DNA from: Solidesulfovibrio carbinolicus
GTDB taxonomy: Bacteria > Desulfobacterota > Desulfovibrionia > Desulfovibrionales > Desulfovibrionaceae
DNA length: 64,000 bases
Assembly (NCBI RefSeq): GCF_004135975.1
Contig: NZ_CP026538.1
Span: forward strand, 2,852,001 to 2,916,000
Reading direction: 5' to 3'
The position numbers and the translations under genes were made by a program. Under the pieces are notes generated by a model, which was given only the letters and a program-made list of their open reading frames with translations, was not told where the DNA came from and did no database searches. Shown here one piece after another: positions 9,473-18,260 of this stretch; the first letter of the stretch is position 1; each line of letters starts with the position of its first letter.

Positions 9473-9534
9473 GGGACTCCGCCGCGCCTTTGGCCGAAGG
9501 CTTGTGCGACAGTCCCTGTCCCGTCGCCAAGCTT

Positions 9535-9591
9535 GCGAAAAGGGCTGCTTTGGGCGCAAGCCATGCTCGCGCCCAAAGCAGCCCTTTTCGC
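9535..9591. repeat. Long perfect hairpin between convergent genes
   Basis: Two 23-nt arms (9535-9557 and 9569-9591) are perfect reverse complements (GCGAAAAGGGCTGCTTTGGG... against its mirror) separated by an 11-nt loop. It lies 62 nt after the aroK stop, between aroK and lutC. It probably forms a bidirectional transcription terminator, though it is longer than usual and has no clean T run outside the stem. Confidence 0.7.
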
Positions 9592-9652
9592 TGGGGAGTT
9601 GGGGGCCGTAGTCGCCCGCCGACGTCTCTTTGCCCGGCCGCCCGGCCCCCGC

Positions 9653-9697
9653 AAGCAGAGGGCCGGGGGGAATGCTTCCCCCCGGCCGCCGGAGCAC
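9653..9697 (-). repeat. GC-rich palindromic intergenic element, copy A
   Basis: On the minus strand: CTCCGGCGGCCGGGGGG, a short AAGCATT centre, then CCCCCCGGCC. The same flank plus palindrome recurs at 37297, 53630, 53797 (minus) and 61576 with different centres. It starts about 33 nt after the lutC stop. Confidence 0.6.
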
Positions 9698-9730
9698 TGA
9701 TAACGTTCCTACAACCTCATACCCGCTCCT

Positions 9731-10390
9731 TTATAACCACTCCAGGCCGATGACGTGCACGGCCAGCGGCCCATGCACGCCGCGCACGTACACAAATTCG
9801 ATGTCGCCGGTGCTGGACACGCCCGACACGCAGTTGAGCGCGCTGGGCATGGGGCCCTGCCCCACCCGCTCCAGCATGGTCGGCAGGTCGGGCACAAGGC
9901 GCGATTTGGCCACAAAGGCCACATGCAGGCGCGGCACCAGCGACGTGCCGCGCTCACGTCCCGGGGCGGCGGCCATGACCAGGCTGCCGGTGGCGCACAG
10001 GGCGTAGGCCACGGCCGTGACGCCGAGATCCACGGCGGCCAAGCCCGGACAGACGCGCTCGGGCAGCTCTTCCGGGGCAATGACGGCCACCTTGGCCTCG
10101 GCCAGAACCGACGCGGCCGCGACGGCGTCGAGGTCGGGATGGTCCCAACGCACGGCGGTTTTCACGTCGTTGGCGGCCAAATAGGCGGCCAGCGCCTGCC
10201 GGGCTTCCTCGGGGGTGCGGGCCAGTTCGAAGGTGGGGCCAAGGCCGGTCAGCACGGCGGCGAAGCCCTGGAAATCGGCCACGCCTCCGCCCGGCTTGCG
10301 GGGAATGGTCGGGGCCGAAACGCGGGGGAAGCCGGCGGCCGTGGCCGCGCGCAGGCGGCCGAGGATGGCGTTTTTGGCGCGCGTTTTCAT
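9731..10390 (-). CDS. lutC: LutC-type LUD-domain protein of lactate oxidase
   Basis: 219 residues, LUD domain (LutC/YkgG family), with the conserved central ATGSLVMAAAPGRERGTSLVPRLHVAFV block near residues 135-165 and a C-terminal STGDIEFVYVRGVHGP segment. Its start overlaps the end of lutB by 4 nt (ATGA). In Bacillus, LutABC together oxidise L-lactate to pyruvate. In sulfate reducers similar genes accompany lactate or glycolate oxidation. This subunit has no Fe-S cysteines. It is last in a three-gene operon reading away from the citrate synthase homologue. The substrate assignment comes from family knowledge. Confidence 0.87.
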   Translation of the reverse strand: MKTRAKNAILGRLRAATAAGFPRVSAPTIPRKPGGGVADFQGFAAVLTGLGPTFELARTPEEARQALAAYLAANDVKTAVRWDHPDLDAVAAASVLAEAKVAVIAPEELPERVCPGLAAVDLGVTAVAYALCATGSLVMAAAPGRERGTSLVPRLHVAFVAKSRLVPDLPTMLERVGQGPMPSALNCVSGVSSTGDIEFVYVRGVHGPLAVHVIGLEWL

Positions 10391-11799
10391 GCACGTCCTC
10401 CCTGGAGACGCTTAAGCCGGCGGGCAAGGGCCTTGAATCGCCGGGAGAAAGGCCGGGCCAGACCCGGGAACTCCCGGCAGCGCAGGAAACGGCCCACCGG
10501 CGCGTCCGGGGCCACGGCCGCGACCTCGCGCAGCTTGGGGTCGAACAGACGCCCCACGGCGGCCGCGCCGCCGAAAAGCAGCGGATGGCGGGCCAGCAGG
10601 TTGAAGGCCGCCACCGGCAGGTCGGTTTCGGTCTCCGACACGCGGCGGCGCAGTTCCTGGAGCAGGGCCGGATGGTCGATGCCGGCCGGGCAGGCTTCCG
10701 AGCAGGCGGCGCAGTGGGTGCAGGCAAAGGGCTGGCGCGGATCGCCGGGGTTGTCCTTTAAAAGCGGCGAAATGACCGAACCCATGGGGCCGGGGTAGAC
10801 CGTGCCGTAGGCGTGGCCGCCAACGCTCTGGTAGACCGGGCAGACGTTTAAGCAGGCGCCGCAGCGGATGCAGCGCAGGATGGAGCGCAGCTTGGGATCG
10901 GCCAGGATGTCCGAGCGGCCGTTGTCCAGGATGACCAAATGCATTTCCCTGGGGCCGTCGCGTTCGCCCTCGCGCCGCGCGCCGGTGAAAAAGGACAGGT
11001 GCACCGGCAGGGTCTGGCCGGTGGCGGCCGGCGGCAGGATGTCCAGGACCACGGCGGCGTCGGCCAGGGTTTCCACCACTTTTTCCAGGGTCATCAGCGC
11101 GATGTGGATGGGCGGGCAGGAGCCGGAAAGCCGGATGTTGCCCTCGTTTTCCAGCACCGTCACCGTGCCGGTTTCGGCGATGGCGATGTTGCAGCCGGTG
11201 ATGCCGGCGTCGGCGGCCAGAAACTTCTGGCGCAGGCTGTCCCGGGCGATGCGGGTCATCTCCGGGATGTCGGTGCTGGTGCGGCCGAACTTGCGGGCGA
11301 AAAGGTCGGAGACCTGCTCCTTGGACACGTGCAGGGCCGGAGCCAGGATATGCGAGGGGCGCTGGCCGGCCAACTGGATGATGTACTCGCCAAGGTCGGT
11401 CTCCACGGCCTCGATGCCGGCCGCTTCCAGAACCTCGTTGAGTCCCATCTCCTCGCTCACCATGGACTTGCCCTTGACCACGAGCCTCACCCCGCGCTCG
11501 GCCAGGATGCCGGCCACAAGCTTGGCTGCCGTCTCGGCCGTCTCGGCGTAGTGGACCCGGCCGCCGGCGGCGGTAACGCTTGCTTCCAGCTTTTCCAGCA
11601 GCTCCGGCAGCTTGGCCAGGGTCTTGTCGCGCACGGCCACGGCCCGGGCTTGCCTCTCGGCAAAGTCGGGCATGGCGTTGACCGAGCGCTGGCGCAGCAC
11701 CCGGATGTGGCCGATGGCCTTGTGCAGGATGGCCCGGCTTTGGCGGTCACCCAGGGCCTTGGCCGAAGCTTTGGCGAAATCGTGGGCGGTCTTGGTCAT
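10387..11799 (-). CDS. lutB: LutB-type iron-sulfur LUD protein of lactate oxidase
   Basis: 470 residues. The N-terminal and central LUD domain (about 60-290) contains VVKGKSMVSEEMGLNEVLEAAGI and IAETGTVTVLENEGNIRLS. It is followed by two [4Fe-4S] motifs, CIRCGACLNVCPVY (about 305-318) and CTHCAACSEACPAG (about 355-368). A short hydrophobic or basic C-terminal tail may dock to the membrane or partner subunits. Its start and stop overlap lutA and lutC by 4 nt each, so the three are translationally coupled. It transfers electrons from lactate oxidation to the next carrier. Confidence 0.9.
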   Translation of the reverse strand: MTKTAHDFAKASAKALGDRQSRAILHKAIGHIRVLRQRSVNAMPDFAERQARAVAVRDKTLAKLPELLEKLEASVTAAGGRVHYAETAETAAKLVAGILAERGVRLVVKGKSMVSEEMGLNEVLEAAGIEAVETDLGEYIIQLAGQRPSHILAPALHVSKEQVSDLFARKFGRTSTDIPEMTRIARDSLRQKFLAADAGITGCNIAIAETGTVTVLENEGNIRLSGSCPPIHIALMTLEKVVETLADAAVVLDILPPAATGQTLPVHLSFFTGARREGERDGPREMHLVILDNGRSDILADPKLRSILRCIRCGACLNVCPVYQSVGGHAYGTVYPGPMGSVISPLLKDNPGDPRQPFACTHCAACSEACPAGIDHPALLQELRRRVSETETDLPVAAFNLLARHPLLFGGAAAVGRLFDPKLREVAAVAPDAPVGRFLRCREFPGLARPFSRRFKALARRLKRLQGGRA

Positions 11800-12518
11800 A
11801 TGCCCTCCCCGGCCAGGACCTCGGCCAGATGCAGGGCCTTTATCGGCAGGTCGCGCTTGGCCATGGCCGAAGCGATGTTGAGCAGACAGCTCGGCTCGGC
11901 GGTGATGACCGCCTCGGCTCCGCTGGCCACGATGTCGTCGATTTTTTCCGCGACAATGGCTTCGCTGGCTTCGGGGTAGTCGATGCTAAACGCCCCGCCA
12001 AAGCCGCAGCAACGCTCGGGCCGGGCCAAGGGGACCAGCGTCAGGCCGGCGACCTTGGCCAAAAGCGCCTCGGTGGCCGATCCGGCCCCAAGCACCCGGG
12101 TGGTCTGGCATGAGCCGTGCAGGGCGGCGGTCAGGTCCCAGCGCGCCCCCAGGTCGGTCAGCCCCAGGCGTTCGACCAGGAACTGCCCCAGTTCGAAGGT
12201 CTTGGCGGCGACTTGGGCGGCCTGCTCCCGAAAGGGATCGTCCTTAGCGAAAAGCGAGGGATAGCGGCGCACCATGGCCGTGCACGAACCCGAGGGACAC
12301 ACCACCACCGGCGCGTCCTGAAAAATTTCCACAAACCGCCGGGCCAGAGGCCGCACGAGATCGGCCCGGCCGCGCTTGTAGGCGAACTGGCCGCAGCAGG
12401 TCTGGCCCTTGGGCAGCACCGGCGTCAGACCGGCCCGGACCAAAACGGCCGTGGTCGCCTCGCCCACTTGGGGCAACACGTGTTCGACCAGACAGGGAAT
12501 GAAAAGAAACGCTTCCAC
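11796..12518 (-). CDS. lutA: LutA-type (Fe-S)-binding oxidoreductase, CCG domains
   Basis: 240 residues starting at the GTG at 12518, which has AAGGAGGG six to seven bases upstream. The frame is open back to 12683, but that extension overlaps the divergent promoter region and the citrate synthase start. Two cysteine-rich CCG domains are visible: GQTCCGQFAY with VVCPSGSC, and HGSCQTTRVL with PERCCGFGGAF. This is the HdrB/GlpC-like fold that binds an unusual Fe-S cluster. It is the first gene of lutA-lutB-lutC. A 142-bp spacer to the divergent citrate synthase gene must hold both promoters. Confidence 0.9.
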   Translation of the reverse strand: MEAFLFIPCLVEHVLPQVGEATTAVLVRAGLTPVLPKGQTCCGQFAYKRGRADLVRPLARRFVEIFQDAPVVVCPSGSCTAMVRRYPSLFAKDDPFREQAAQVAAKTFELGQFLVERLGLTDLGARWDLTAALHGSCQTTRVLGAGSATEALLAKVAGLTLVPLARPERCCGFGGAFSIDYPEASEAIVAEKIDDIVASGAEAVITAEPSCLLNIASAMAKRDLPIKALHLAEVLAGEGI

Positions 12519-12660
12519 GAAAAAGCCCTCCTTGCAACGGGGCGACACCTTACGCTTTAGACCCGCCGGGTCAAGGCCACAGGCGGCTTCCCGCCCCGCC
12601 CGCTTTACAGGAAGGGGGTCCGTTGCTATGGACAGCCGTTGCAACAGATAAGGAAGCGCC

Positions 12661-13956
12661 ATGAACGAAGCACCCACCGCCACCTTGACCTATGCCGGCA
12701 AGACTGTTGAAATCCCTGTCATCATTGGCGATCACGTCGAAAAGGCCCTGGACGTGCGCAAGCTGCGCAGCCAGACCGGCTGGATCACCTTTGATCCCGG
12801 CTACGCCAACACGGCGGCCTGCAAGTCGGCCATCACGCATATCGACGGCGAAAATGGCGTGGTGCTCTATCGCGGCTATGACCTCGAAGAGCTGGCCGAA
12901 AAGGCCACCTTCGTGGAAACGGCCATGCTCATCATGTTCGGCGAGCTGCCGACCCGGGCCGAGCGCGAAGAATTCCGCATCATGCTGCGCGACCAGGAAC
13001 TGTTGCACGAGGATCTGCTGAGCCACCTCGACGGGTTTCCGCCCAACGGCCATCCCATGTCCATCCTCTCGGCCATGATCAACGCCATGGGCAGCTACTA
13101 TCCCGAACTCTACGACATCGGCTCCCCCGAGGACTTCCGGCTGGCCGCCGCCAAGATCTTAAGCAAGGTGCGCACCATCGCCGCCTTTTCCTACCGCAAA
13201 TCCCAGGGGTTGCCGCTCAATTACCCCAACCCCAACCTGGATTACTGCCGCAACTTCCTGCACATGATGTTTTCGGTGCCGTTTTGGACCTATCAGGCCC
13301 CGGACCCTGTGGTGCGGGCGCTGAGCATCTATATGCTGTGCCACGCCGACCAGGCTCTGGACACCTCCTGCGCCACGGTGCGCATGGTGGGTTCGAGCCA
13401 GGCCAACCTGTTCGCCAGCGTGTCGTCGGGCATCTGCGCCCTGTGGGGCCGCCAGCACGGCGGAGCCAGCTCGGCGGCGCTGACCATGTTCGAGGACGTG
13501 GTGGCCGGGCGCACCACTGTGGAGCGTATTTTCGAGGCCTCGAAAACCAGCGCCGGCCGCCTCATGGGCTTTGGCCAGCGGCTTTTCCACGTGGAAGACC
13601 CGCGCGCCCGCATCATCAAGCGCACCTACCAAAATCTCGTGAAAAACGGCTACGCCAAGCGCGACGCCTTCCACGACATCGCTTTGGAGATCGAGGAACG
13701 CGCCCTGGCCGACGACTATTTCGCCTCGCGCCAGCTCTTCCCCAACACCAATTTCTACGCCAGCCTCCTGCTGCGGGCCATCAACATCCCGCCGCGCATG
13801 TTCCCGGTCATCACCGCCATCGGCAACATGCCCGGCTGGATCGCCCACTGGAACGAGGAGACCCACTCCCCGGATCAGCGCATCCACCGGCCGCGCCAGG
13901 TCTACATGGGCCGCAAGCGCCACGCCTACACGCCCATGGAGAAGCGCAAGTCCTGA
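12661..13956 (+). CDS. gltA: Citrate synthase homologue with two catalytic residues replaced
   Basis: 431 residues, full length for type I/II citrate synthase; RBS AAGGAAG at about 12650. The fold-defining blocks are present: FDPGYANTAACKSAITHIDGE, PMSILSAMINAMG, LWGRQHGGAS, DPRARIIK and the C-terminal RPRQVYMG. By alignment with the E. coli enzyme, His264 is kept (H266) and substrate arginines 314 and 387 appear kept (R315, R412). His305 in the GFGH motif is Gln (Q306, codon CAG at 13576), and Asp362 in NxDFY is Asn (N364, AAT at 13750). HADH is also HADQ. The family would normally condense oxaloacetate and acetyl-CoA. With these changes ordinary activity is doubtful. It could be a pseudo-enzyme, a lyase or regulator, or use another acyl-CoA. 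It is divergent from lutABC. Confidence 0.88.
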   Translation: MNEAPTATLTYAGKTVEIPVIIGDHVEKALDVRKLRSQTGWITFDPGYANTAACKSAITHIDGENGVVLYRGYDLEELAEKATFVETAMLIMFGELPTRAEREEFRIMLRDQELLHEDLLSHLDGFPPNGHPMSILSAMINAMGSYYPELYDIGSPEDFRLAAAKILSKVRTIAAFSYRKSQGLPLNYPNPNLDYCRNFLHMMFSVPFWTYQAPDPVVRALSIYMLCHADQALDTSCATVRMVGSSQANLFASVSSGICALWGRQHGGASSAALTMFEDVVAGRTTVERIFEASKTSAGRLMGFGQRLFHVEDPRARIIKRTYQNLVKNGYAKRDAFHDIALEIEERALADDYFASRQLFPNTNFYASLLLRAINIPPRMFPVITAIGNMPGWIAHWNEETHSPDQRIHRPRQVYMGRKRHAYTPMEKRKS

Positions 13957-14153
13957 TTCCCATGCGTAACACCTGCCCGGCGGCCAACCCGCGCCCAGGC
14001 GCGGCGGCCGCCGTCCCAAACCCGACCGGCGCTTCGGCGCGCCGCCGCAGGTTTGCTCCGTTCCAGGCCTCCGGCGCCGTCCCGGCCGGCCCTACCGACA
14101 CCCCGGCTTCGCCAACCCGCCGTCCGTTCCCCTGGACGCCCCGGAGAGCCCTC

Positions 14154-16811
14154 ATGCGTTCTTTTCGTCTGCTTGTCTTGTGCTGCCTGTCCCTGACGTT
14201 CCTGGCCGCCTTGCCGGGGGCTCTGCCCGCCCAGGACGCGGCCCCGGCCGCCGCCAAGGCCGAACCGGCCAAGACGCCGGACAAGCCCGCCGCCCCCGAG
14301 GCCAAGGCCGACGCGCCCAAAGCGCCGGACGCTCCCGCCGCCGAAGCCGGCAAGGAAGCGGCCAAGCCGGCCGATAAGCCGGCGGACAAGGCCGCCGACA
14401 AACCGGCCGAAAAAGCCCCGGACAAGCCCGCGCCCAAGGAAGCCGACAAGCCGGCACCCAAACCGGCCGACAAGCAACCGGCCGCCAAGGCCTCGGACAA
14501 GCCCGGCGACAAAAACGGCGAAAAAGCCGAAGCCGAGGCCGACGCGCCCAAGGACTGGCAGGTGCTGCTCTCCATCCACCAGGAATCGGTGGTGCAGCAG
14601 GCGGCCCGGTTCAAGTCCATGGAAGAACTGCTCCCCAAAAACGTGCGCAAGTTTCGCTCCGAGCTATCGGCCCTGGAAGGCAAGCTCGATGAATTGGGGC
14701 TTATCATCAGCCTGTCCGGCGGCAATCCCTGGGAGCTGCGGGCCGTGCTGGGCGATTTCGCCCGCCTGCGCCGGGCCGTGGAAACGCTCATCGCCCCCTC
14801 CCAGGAAAGCCGCGACGAACTCGACAAGATCGCCGCCCGGCTCGATTCCCTCAAAGAGGAGTTCGCCAAGCGCCTGGAAGACGATCCCGAGCAGCCCATC
14901 GCCGACGCCATCGGCTACTATCTGCGTTACGTCAAAAGCGTGCGCGCTTCCCTCACCGGCGTGCGTTCCACCCTGGAGAAGGAACTCGGCCCGGCCCGCG
15001 AGCTGCTGGCCGCCCTGGACAAGGCCGAAGAAGCCCTGCGCCTGAAAATCCCCAAGGCCTGGAAGACCTACTATTTCACGGCCTCCAACGAACTGTTCTC
15101 CCACAAGGCCTGGAACGACCTGGAAACCCGTTTTCAGCACTGGGCCAAGTCCAACGCCTCCATGCTGCGCTCCATGACGCGCGGTTCCGACGCCGCCCGA
15201 GCCCAGGCCGTGGGCATCCGGGCCGCGGTGGCCCTGGCCGTGCTGGCGGTGGTGTCCTTCATCGCCATCGCCCGGTTGCGCCGCCGCATTGCCGGGCTCT
15301 ACGCGCCCGGCAAACTGCGTCTGGTCTGCCTGCTGGCCGGCTCCGGGCTCATCCTGCACTGGGCGGCGGCCGGCGCGCCGCTGCTGCTCCAAGAGATCGG
15401 CAACATCCTGGCCGAGATCCTGCTCGCCGCCGGGTTGGCCGTATTCTCGCGCTATCTGGCCGAAGCCTCGGGCGCGGCCACGCCAGGGGCCGGCAATCCC
15501 CTGCGCGGCCTGTGGGCCATGTTCTCCCTGGGCCTGCTGCTCCAGATCGCCGACATCCCCGAGCCGGCCCTGACCACGCTGTGGATGGCCCTGCTGCTCG
15601 TGTTCCTGCTGGCCACGGGCCGGTTTTTGCGCCGCTATGCCGGGCCGCTGAGGCTCTTTTGCCGGGCCACGCCGCCCCTGACCATGGGCCTGGCCGTCAT
15701 GGCCGCCCTGGGCTGGCAGCACCTGTCGGTGCTGGTCATCGCCGGCTGGTTTTTGCTTTTGGCCGCCGTGCAGATCGGGGCCGGGCTGTCGCGCATCGTC
15801 ACCGCCTGGCAGGCCCGGGCCAGCCAGGAAGGGGCCTCGGCGCTCACGCGGGCCATGGTTTCGGGTCTCGGGTTCCCGCTCATCTTTCTGTCGCTGTTCC
15901 TGCTGGTCCTCTACTGGTTCTCCACGGAACTGGGCGGCCAGGAACTGTTCATGGAAGCCGTGGGGTTCACCGTAACCATCGGCACGGTCTCGGTCACCCT
16001 TGGCCGGCTGGCCCTTATTCTCACCGGCTTTTTCGTCACCCGTTCGACGCTTTTCGCCGTGCGCTCCTTTATCATGGACCTGCCGCGCCTGCGACCGGGC
16101 ATCGATCCGGGCGTACGCGACGTGCTGGAAACCACCTCGCTTTATGTGCTGTGGGGCCTGTACATCCTCATCTCGCTGTTCCTCCTTGGTTTCTCCTTCA
16201 CCAGTCTGGCGGTGGTTGCTGGCGGCCTATCCGTGGGCATCGGCTTTGGCCTGCAAAACATCGTCAACAACTTCGTGGCCGGCCTGATCCTGCTGTTTGG
16301 CCGCTCCATCCAGGCCGGCGACACCATCCAGATCGACGCCATCTGGGGCCAGGTACGCAAGGTCAACATCCGCAACACCGTGGTCCAGACCTTTGACAAC
16401 GCCACGCTTTTCGTGCCCAACTCCGACCTCATCAGCGGCAAGCTCGTCAACTGGACCCACCGCGACCCGACCGTGCGCCGGGAGATCACCATCGGCGTGG
16501 CCTACGGCTCCAACACCGAACAGGTGCGCCAGATACTGCTCGACGCCGTGGCCGGCCACGAGCATGTGCTCAAGACTCCCGCTCCGTCGGTGCAGTTCAC
16601 CAACTTTGGCGAGAGTTCCCTGGACTTCAAGTTGCTCTTCTGGGTGGACAACGTGGGCGTGGCCGTGGGCACCACCTCCGACATCCGTTTCGCCATCGAC
16701 CGACGTTTCCGTGAGGTCGGCATCGACATCCCCTTCCCCCAGCGCGAGGTGCGCATCGTGGCCGGGGCCAGCGACCCGGTTCAGGCCGCCGCCGGCGCGG
16801 CTGCGGATTGA
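14154..16811 (+). CDS. Large mechanosensitive channel, MscS family (KefA/MscK-like layout)
   Basis: 885 residues from the ATG at 14154 (GGAGAG upstream). A signal peptide (residues 1-27, ending LPAQ) is followed by a ~110-residue Lys/Pro/Ala/Asp-rich stretch with repeated KPADK/DKPA units, then a coiled-coil periplasmic region (about 140-345). Eight or more membrane helices follow, and then the MscS pore helix and beta domain (LSVGIGFGLQNIVNNFVAGL, then SIQAGDTIQID, and WTHRDPTVRREI). Such multidomain channels open on membrane tension and release solutes in osmotic downshock. The low-complexity tether may cross the peptidoglycan or touch the outer membrane. It is 197 nt downstream of the citrate synthase homologue, in a spacer where I see no other gene. 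Confidence 0.9.
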   Translation: MRSFRLLVLCCLSLTFLAALPGALPAQDAAPAAAKAEPAKTPDKPAAPEAKADAPKAPDAPAAEAGKEAAKPADKPADKAADKPAEKAPDKPAPKEADKPAPKPADKQPAAKASDKPGDKNGEKAEAEADAPKDWQVLLSIHQESVVQQAARFKSMEELLPKNVRKFRSELSALEGKLDELGLIISLSGGNPWELRAVLGDFARLRRAVETLIAPSQESRDELDKIAARLDSLKEEFAKRLEDDPEQPIADAIGYYLRYVKSVRASLTGVRSTLEKELGPARELLAALDKAEEALRLKIPKAWKTYYFTASNELFSHKAWNDLETRFQHWAKSNASMLRSMTRGSDAARAQAVGIRAAVALAVLAVVSFIAIARLRRRIAGLYAPGKLRLVCLLAGSGLILHWAAAGAPLLLQEIGNILAEILLAAGLAVFSRYLAEASGAATPGAGNPLRGLWAMFSLGLLLQIADIPEPALTTLWMALLLVFLLATGRFLRRYAGPLRLFCRATPPLTMGLAVMAALGWQHLSVLVIAGWFLLLAAVQIGAGLSRIVTAWQARASQEGASALTRAMVSGLGFPLIFLSLFLLVLYWFSTELGGQELFMEAVGFTVTIGTVSVTLGRLALILTGFFVTRSTLFAVRSFIMDLPRLRPGIDPGVRDVLETTSLYVLWGLYILISLFLLGFSFTSLAVVAGGLSVGIGFGLQNIVNNFVAGLILLFGRSIQAGDTIQIDAIWGQVRKVNIRNTVVQTFDNATLFVPNSDLISGKLVNWTHRDPTVRREITIGVAYGSNTEQVRQILLDAVAGHEHVLKTPAPSVQFTNFGESSLDFKLLFWVDNVGVAVGTTSDIRFAIDRRFREVGIDIPFPQREVRIVAGASDPVQAAAGAAAD

Positions 16812-16830
16812 TCCGAGCCTTGGGCCAAAA

Positions 16831-16864
16831 GGCGGCCCGGGGCGCGTGTTCGCTCCGGGCCGCC
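16831..16864 (+). terminator. GC hairpin after the MscS gene
   Basis: GGCGGCCCGG pairs with CCGGGCCGCC around a 14-nt loop, starting 20 nt after the stop codon. No T run follows, so it may be a weak terminator or an mRNA-stabilising hairpin. Confidence 0.4.
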
Positions 16865-16959
16865 CGGACCCGCCCTGGCCCGGACGCCGCCTTGGCCGGC
16901 GGGCATTTGCACGGGACAGCCGGATGGTTTTCTGATACGGCTCAAGAAAAGGACGCCGC

Positions 16960-17241
16960 ATGAACCGAAGAGTCCTGCCCCTGGCCTGCCTGCTCCTGGC
17001 CCTGACTGTCGCGCCCGGCTGCAAGAAGGCCAAGAGCACGGCCCCGGCCATGCCCCAATACGATGCCCTCGAACCCGGCCCCGGGGCCAATCCCCTGGAG
17101 ATCGAGCGCTACCAATTAGAGCAGGAAAAGCGGACCTTGTCCGAGAATTTGAGCGACAACCTCGACCGTATCCAACGCATCAACGCCCGCATCATCCAGA
17201 TCAACATCGAACTGCAGCGTCAGACCAATCCGCACTACTAA
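16960..17241 (+). CDS. Small putative lipoprotein with coiled coil
   Basis: 93 residues. An N-terminal signal (MNRRVLPLACLLLALTVAPGC) places a cysteine at position 21 after VAPG, an acceptable though imperfect lipobox. The mature part is Pro-rich, then an amphipathic helix (about residues 45-88, IERYQLEQEKRTLSENLSDN...) predicted to form a coiled coil. I do not recognise a family. It lies between the MscS channel and a bactofilin gene, with 31 nt to the latter, suggesting co-transcription and a role at the cell envelope. Confidence 0.65.
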   Translation: MNRRVLPLACLLLALTVAPGCKKAKSTAPAMPQYDALEPGPGANPLEIERYQLEQEKRTLSENLSDNLDRIQRINARIIQINIELQRQTNPHY

Positions 17242-17272
17242 CGCCGCCCGCGCCAGCCAAGGACCCAGACCC

Positions 17273-17710
17273 ATGTTCGGATTCTCGTCGAAGAAAAAGC
17301 CCCGCCTGGACGCCATCACCGCCTTTCTCGGGGCTGGAACCCAGTATCATGGCCAGTTCAACTTTCAGGGCGTCGTGCGCATCGACGGCGGCGTCATCGG
17401 CGACATCATCTCCGACGGCGTGCTGGTGCTCGGCGAGGAAGGGCAAGTCGAGGGCAGCATCAGCGTGGGCGAACTCATCGCCAGCGGCAGCGTGCGCGGC
17501 GACGTCACGGCCAGCCGGCGCGTCATCCTCAACAAGACGGCCAAGCTGACCGGCAACATCCAGACCCCGTCGGTGGTCATCGAGGACGGGGCCATGCTCA
17601 ACGGCCAGCTGCGCATGACCGAGGCCGAAGCCGTTGTCCTGTCCGAGGGCCTGGCCCCCTGCGCCCTGCCCGGACAGCCGGCCGACGACGTCACGGAAAC
17701 GACGTCATGA
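17273..17710 (+). CDS. Bactofilin-type cytoskeletal protein
   Basis: 145 residues. A basic N-terminal tail (MFGFSSKKKPRLDAI) is followed by the beta-helical bactofilin domain (about 20-115), with repeating hydrophobic and glycine steps: GQFNFQGVVRIDGGVIGDI, LVLGEEGQVEGSISVGELIASGSVRGDV, VILNKTAKLTGNIQTPSVVIEDGA. It has a short acidic tail. Bactofilins polymerise without nucleotide on the inner membrane and organise cell-wall enzymes or polar structures. It is downstream of the small lipoprotein gene. Confidence 0.9.
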   Translation: MFGFSSKKKPRLDAITAFLGAGTQYHGQFNFQGVVRIDGGVIGDIISDGVLVLGEEGQVEGSISVGELIASGSVRGDVTASRRVILNKTAKLTGNIQTPSVVIEDGAMLNGQLRMTEAEAVVLSEGLAPCALPGQPADDVTETTS

Positions 17711-17786
17711 AAGGGTTGCCAAAAAGGCCTCGTCCGATTAATGGCAAAACGCCTTCACCCGTCCCCGTTTAAGGAGTCCCGTCCCC

Positions 17787-18014
17787 ATGGGCCAATTTTT
17801 CCCCGATGCCGACCAGTTTCCCCTTGAAGACCAGATCAAGCACCTTGGCGACGATGAGTTGCTCGATTTCTGGGAAGAGACCCAGTACATTGAGCGCATG
17901 CTCGTGGAAGAGGAAAATCCCGAAGCCGACCATTCCCAAGAGTACGAACGGGTGATCCTCCAAGAGCTGATGCTGCGCACCTGCCGCCGCCGCGCCCTGG
18001 TTAGCGAACGCTAG
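17787..18014 (+). CDS. Small acidic hypothetical protein
   Basis: 75 residues, with the RBS AAGGAG upstream of the ATG at 17787. Strongly acidic and mostly helical (DQIKHLGDDELLDFWEETQYIERML), without cysteines or membrane segments. I do not recognise the family. It is 76 nt after the bactofilin gene and in the same direction. It is probably real because it has a good RBS, genome-like codon use and no longer frame overlapping it. Confidence 0.65.
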   Translation: MGQFFPDADQFPLEDQIKHLGDDELLDFWEETQYIERMLVEEENPEADHSQEYERVILQELMLRTCRRRALVSER

Positions 18015-18260
18015 CCCGGGGCGTCGCCGCCCTGGCGCGAACGCTGCGTCGGCGGCTTGTCCGTCTTCTTGTCCCGCACCTCTCCCCGAGTATCCTTTCT
18101 TCTGTCACGCGCATTTTGACGGCAAGGGGTTGGCCCGAAAGGGTTCGCTCGCATTCGTCACGCGCTGGCGACTACGCTGCGCCAGTCAAAAGGCAGGGGT
18201 GCAGCGTCTCGGACACTAGTCACCCTTTACACTGCCGGAGAGTGATGATCTCTCCACACT

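Noticed and set aside
12519-12683. N-terminal extension of LutA back to 12683
   Set aside because: It would overlap the citrate synthase start. The GTG at 12518 has an excellent RBS and gives the usual LutA length.
18237-18255. GGAGAG...CTCTCC hairpin as a terminator for the island gene
   Set aside because: Only a 6-bp stem without a T run; too weak to support.
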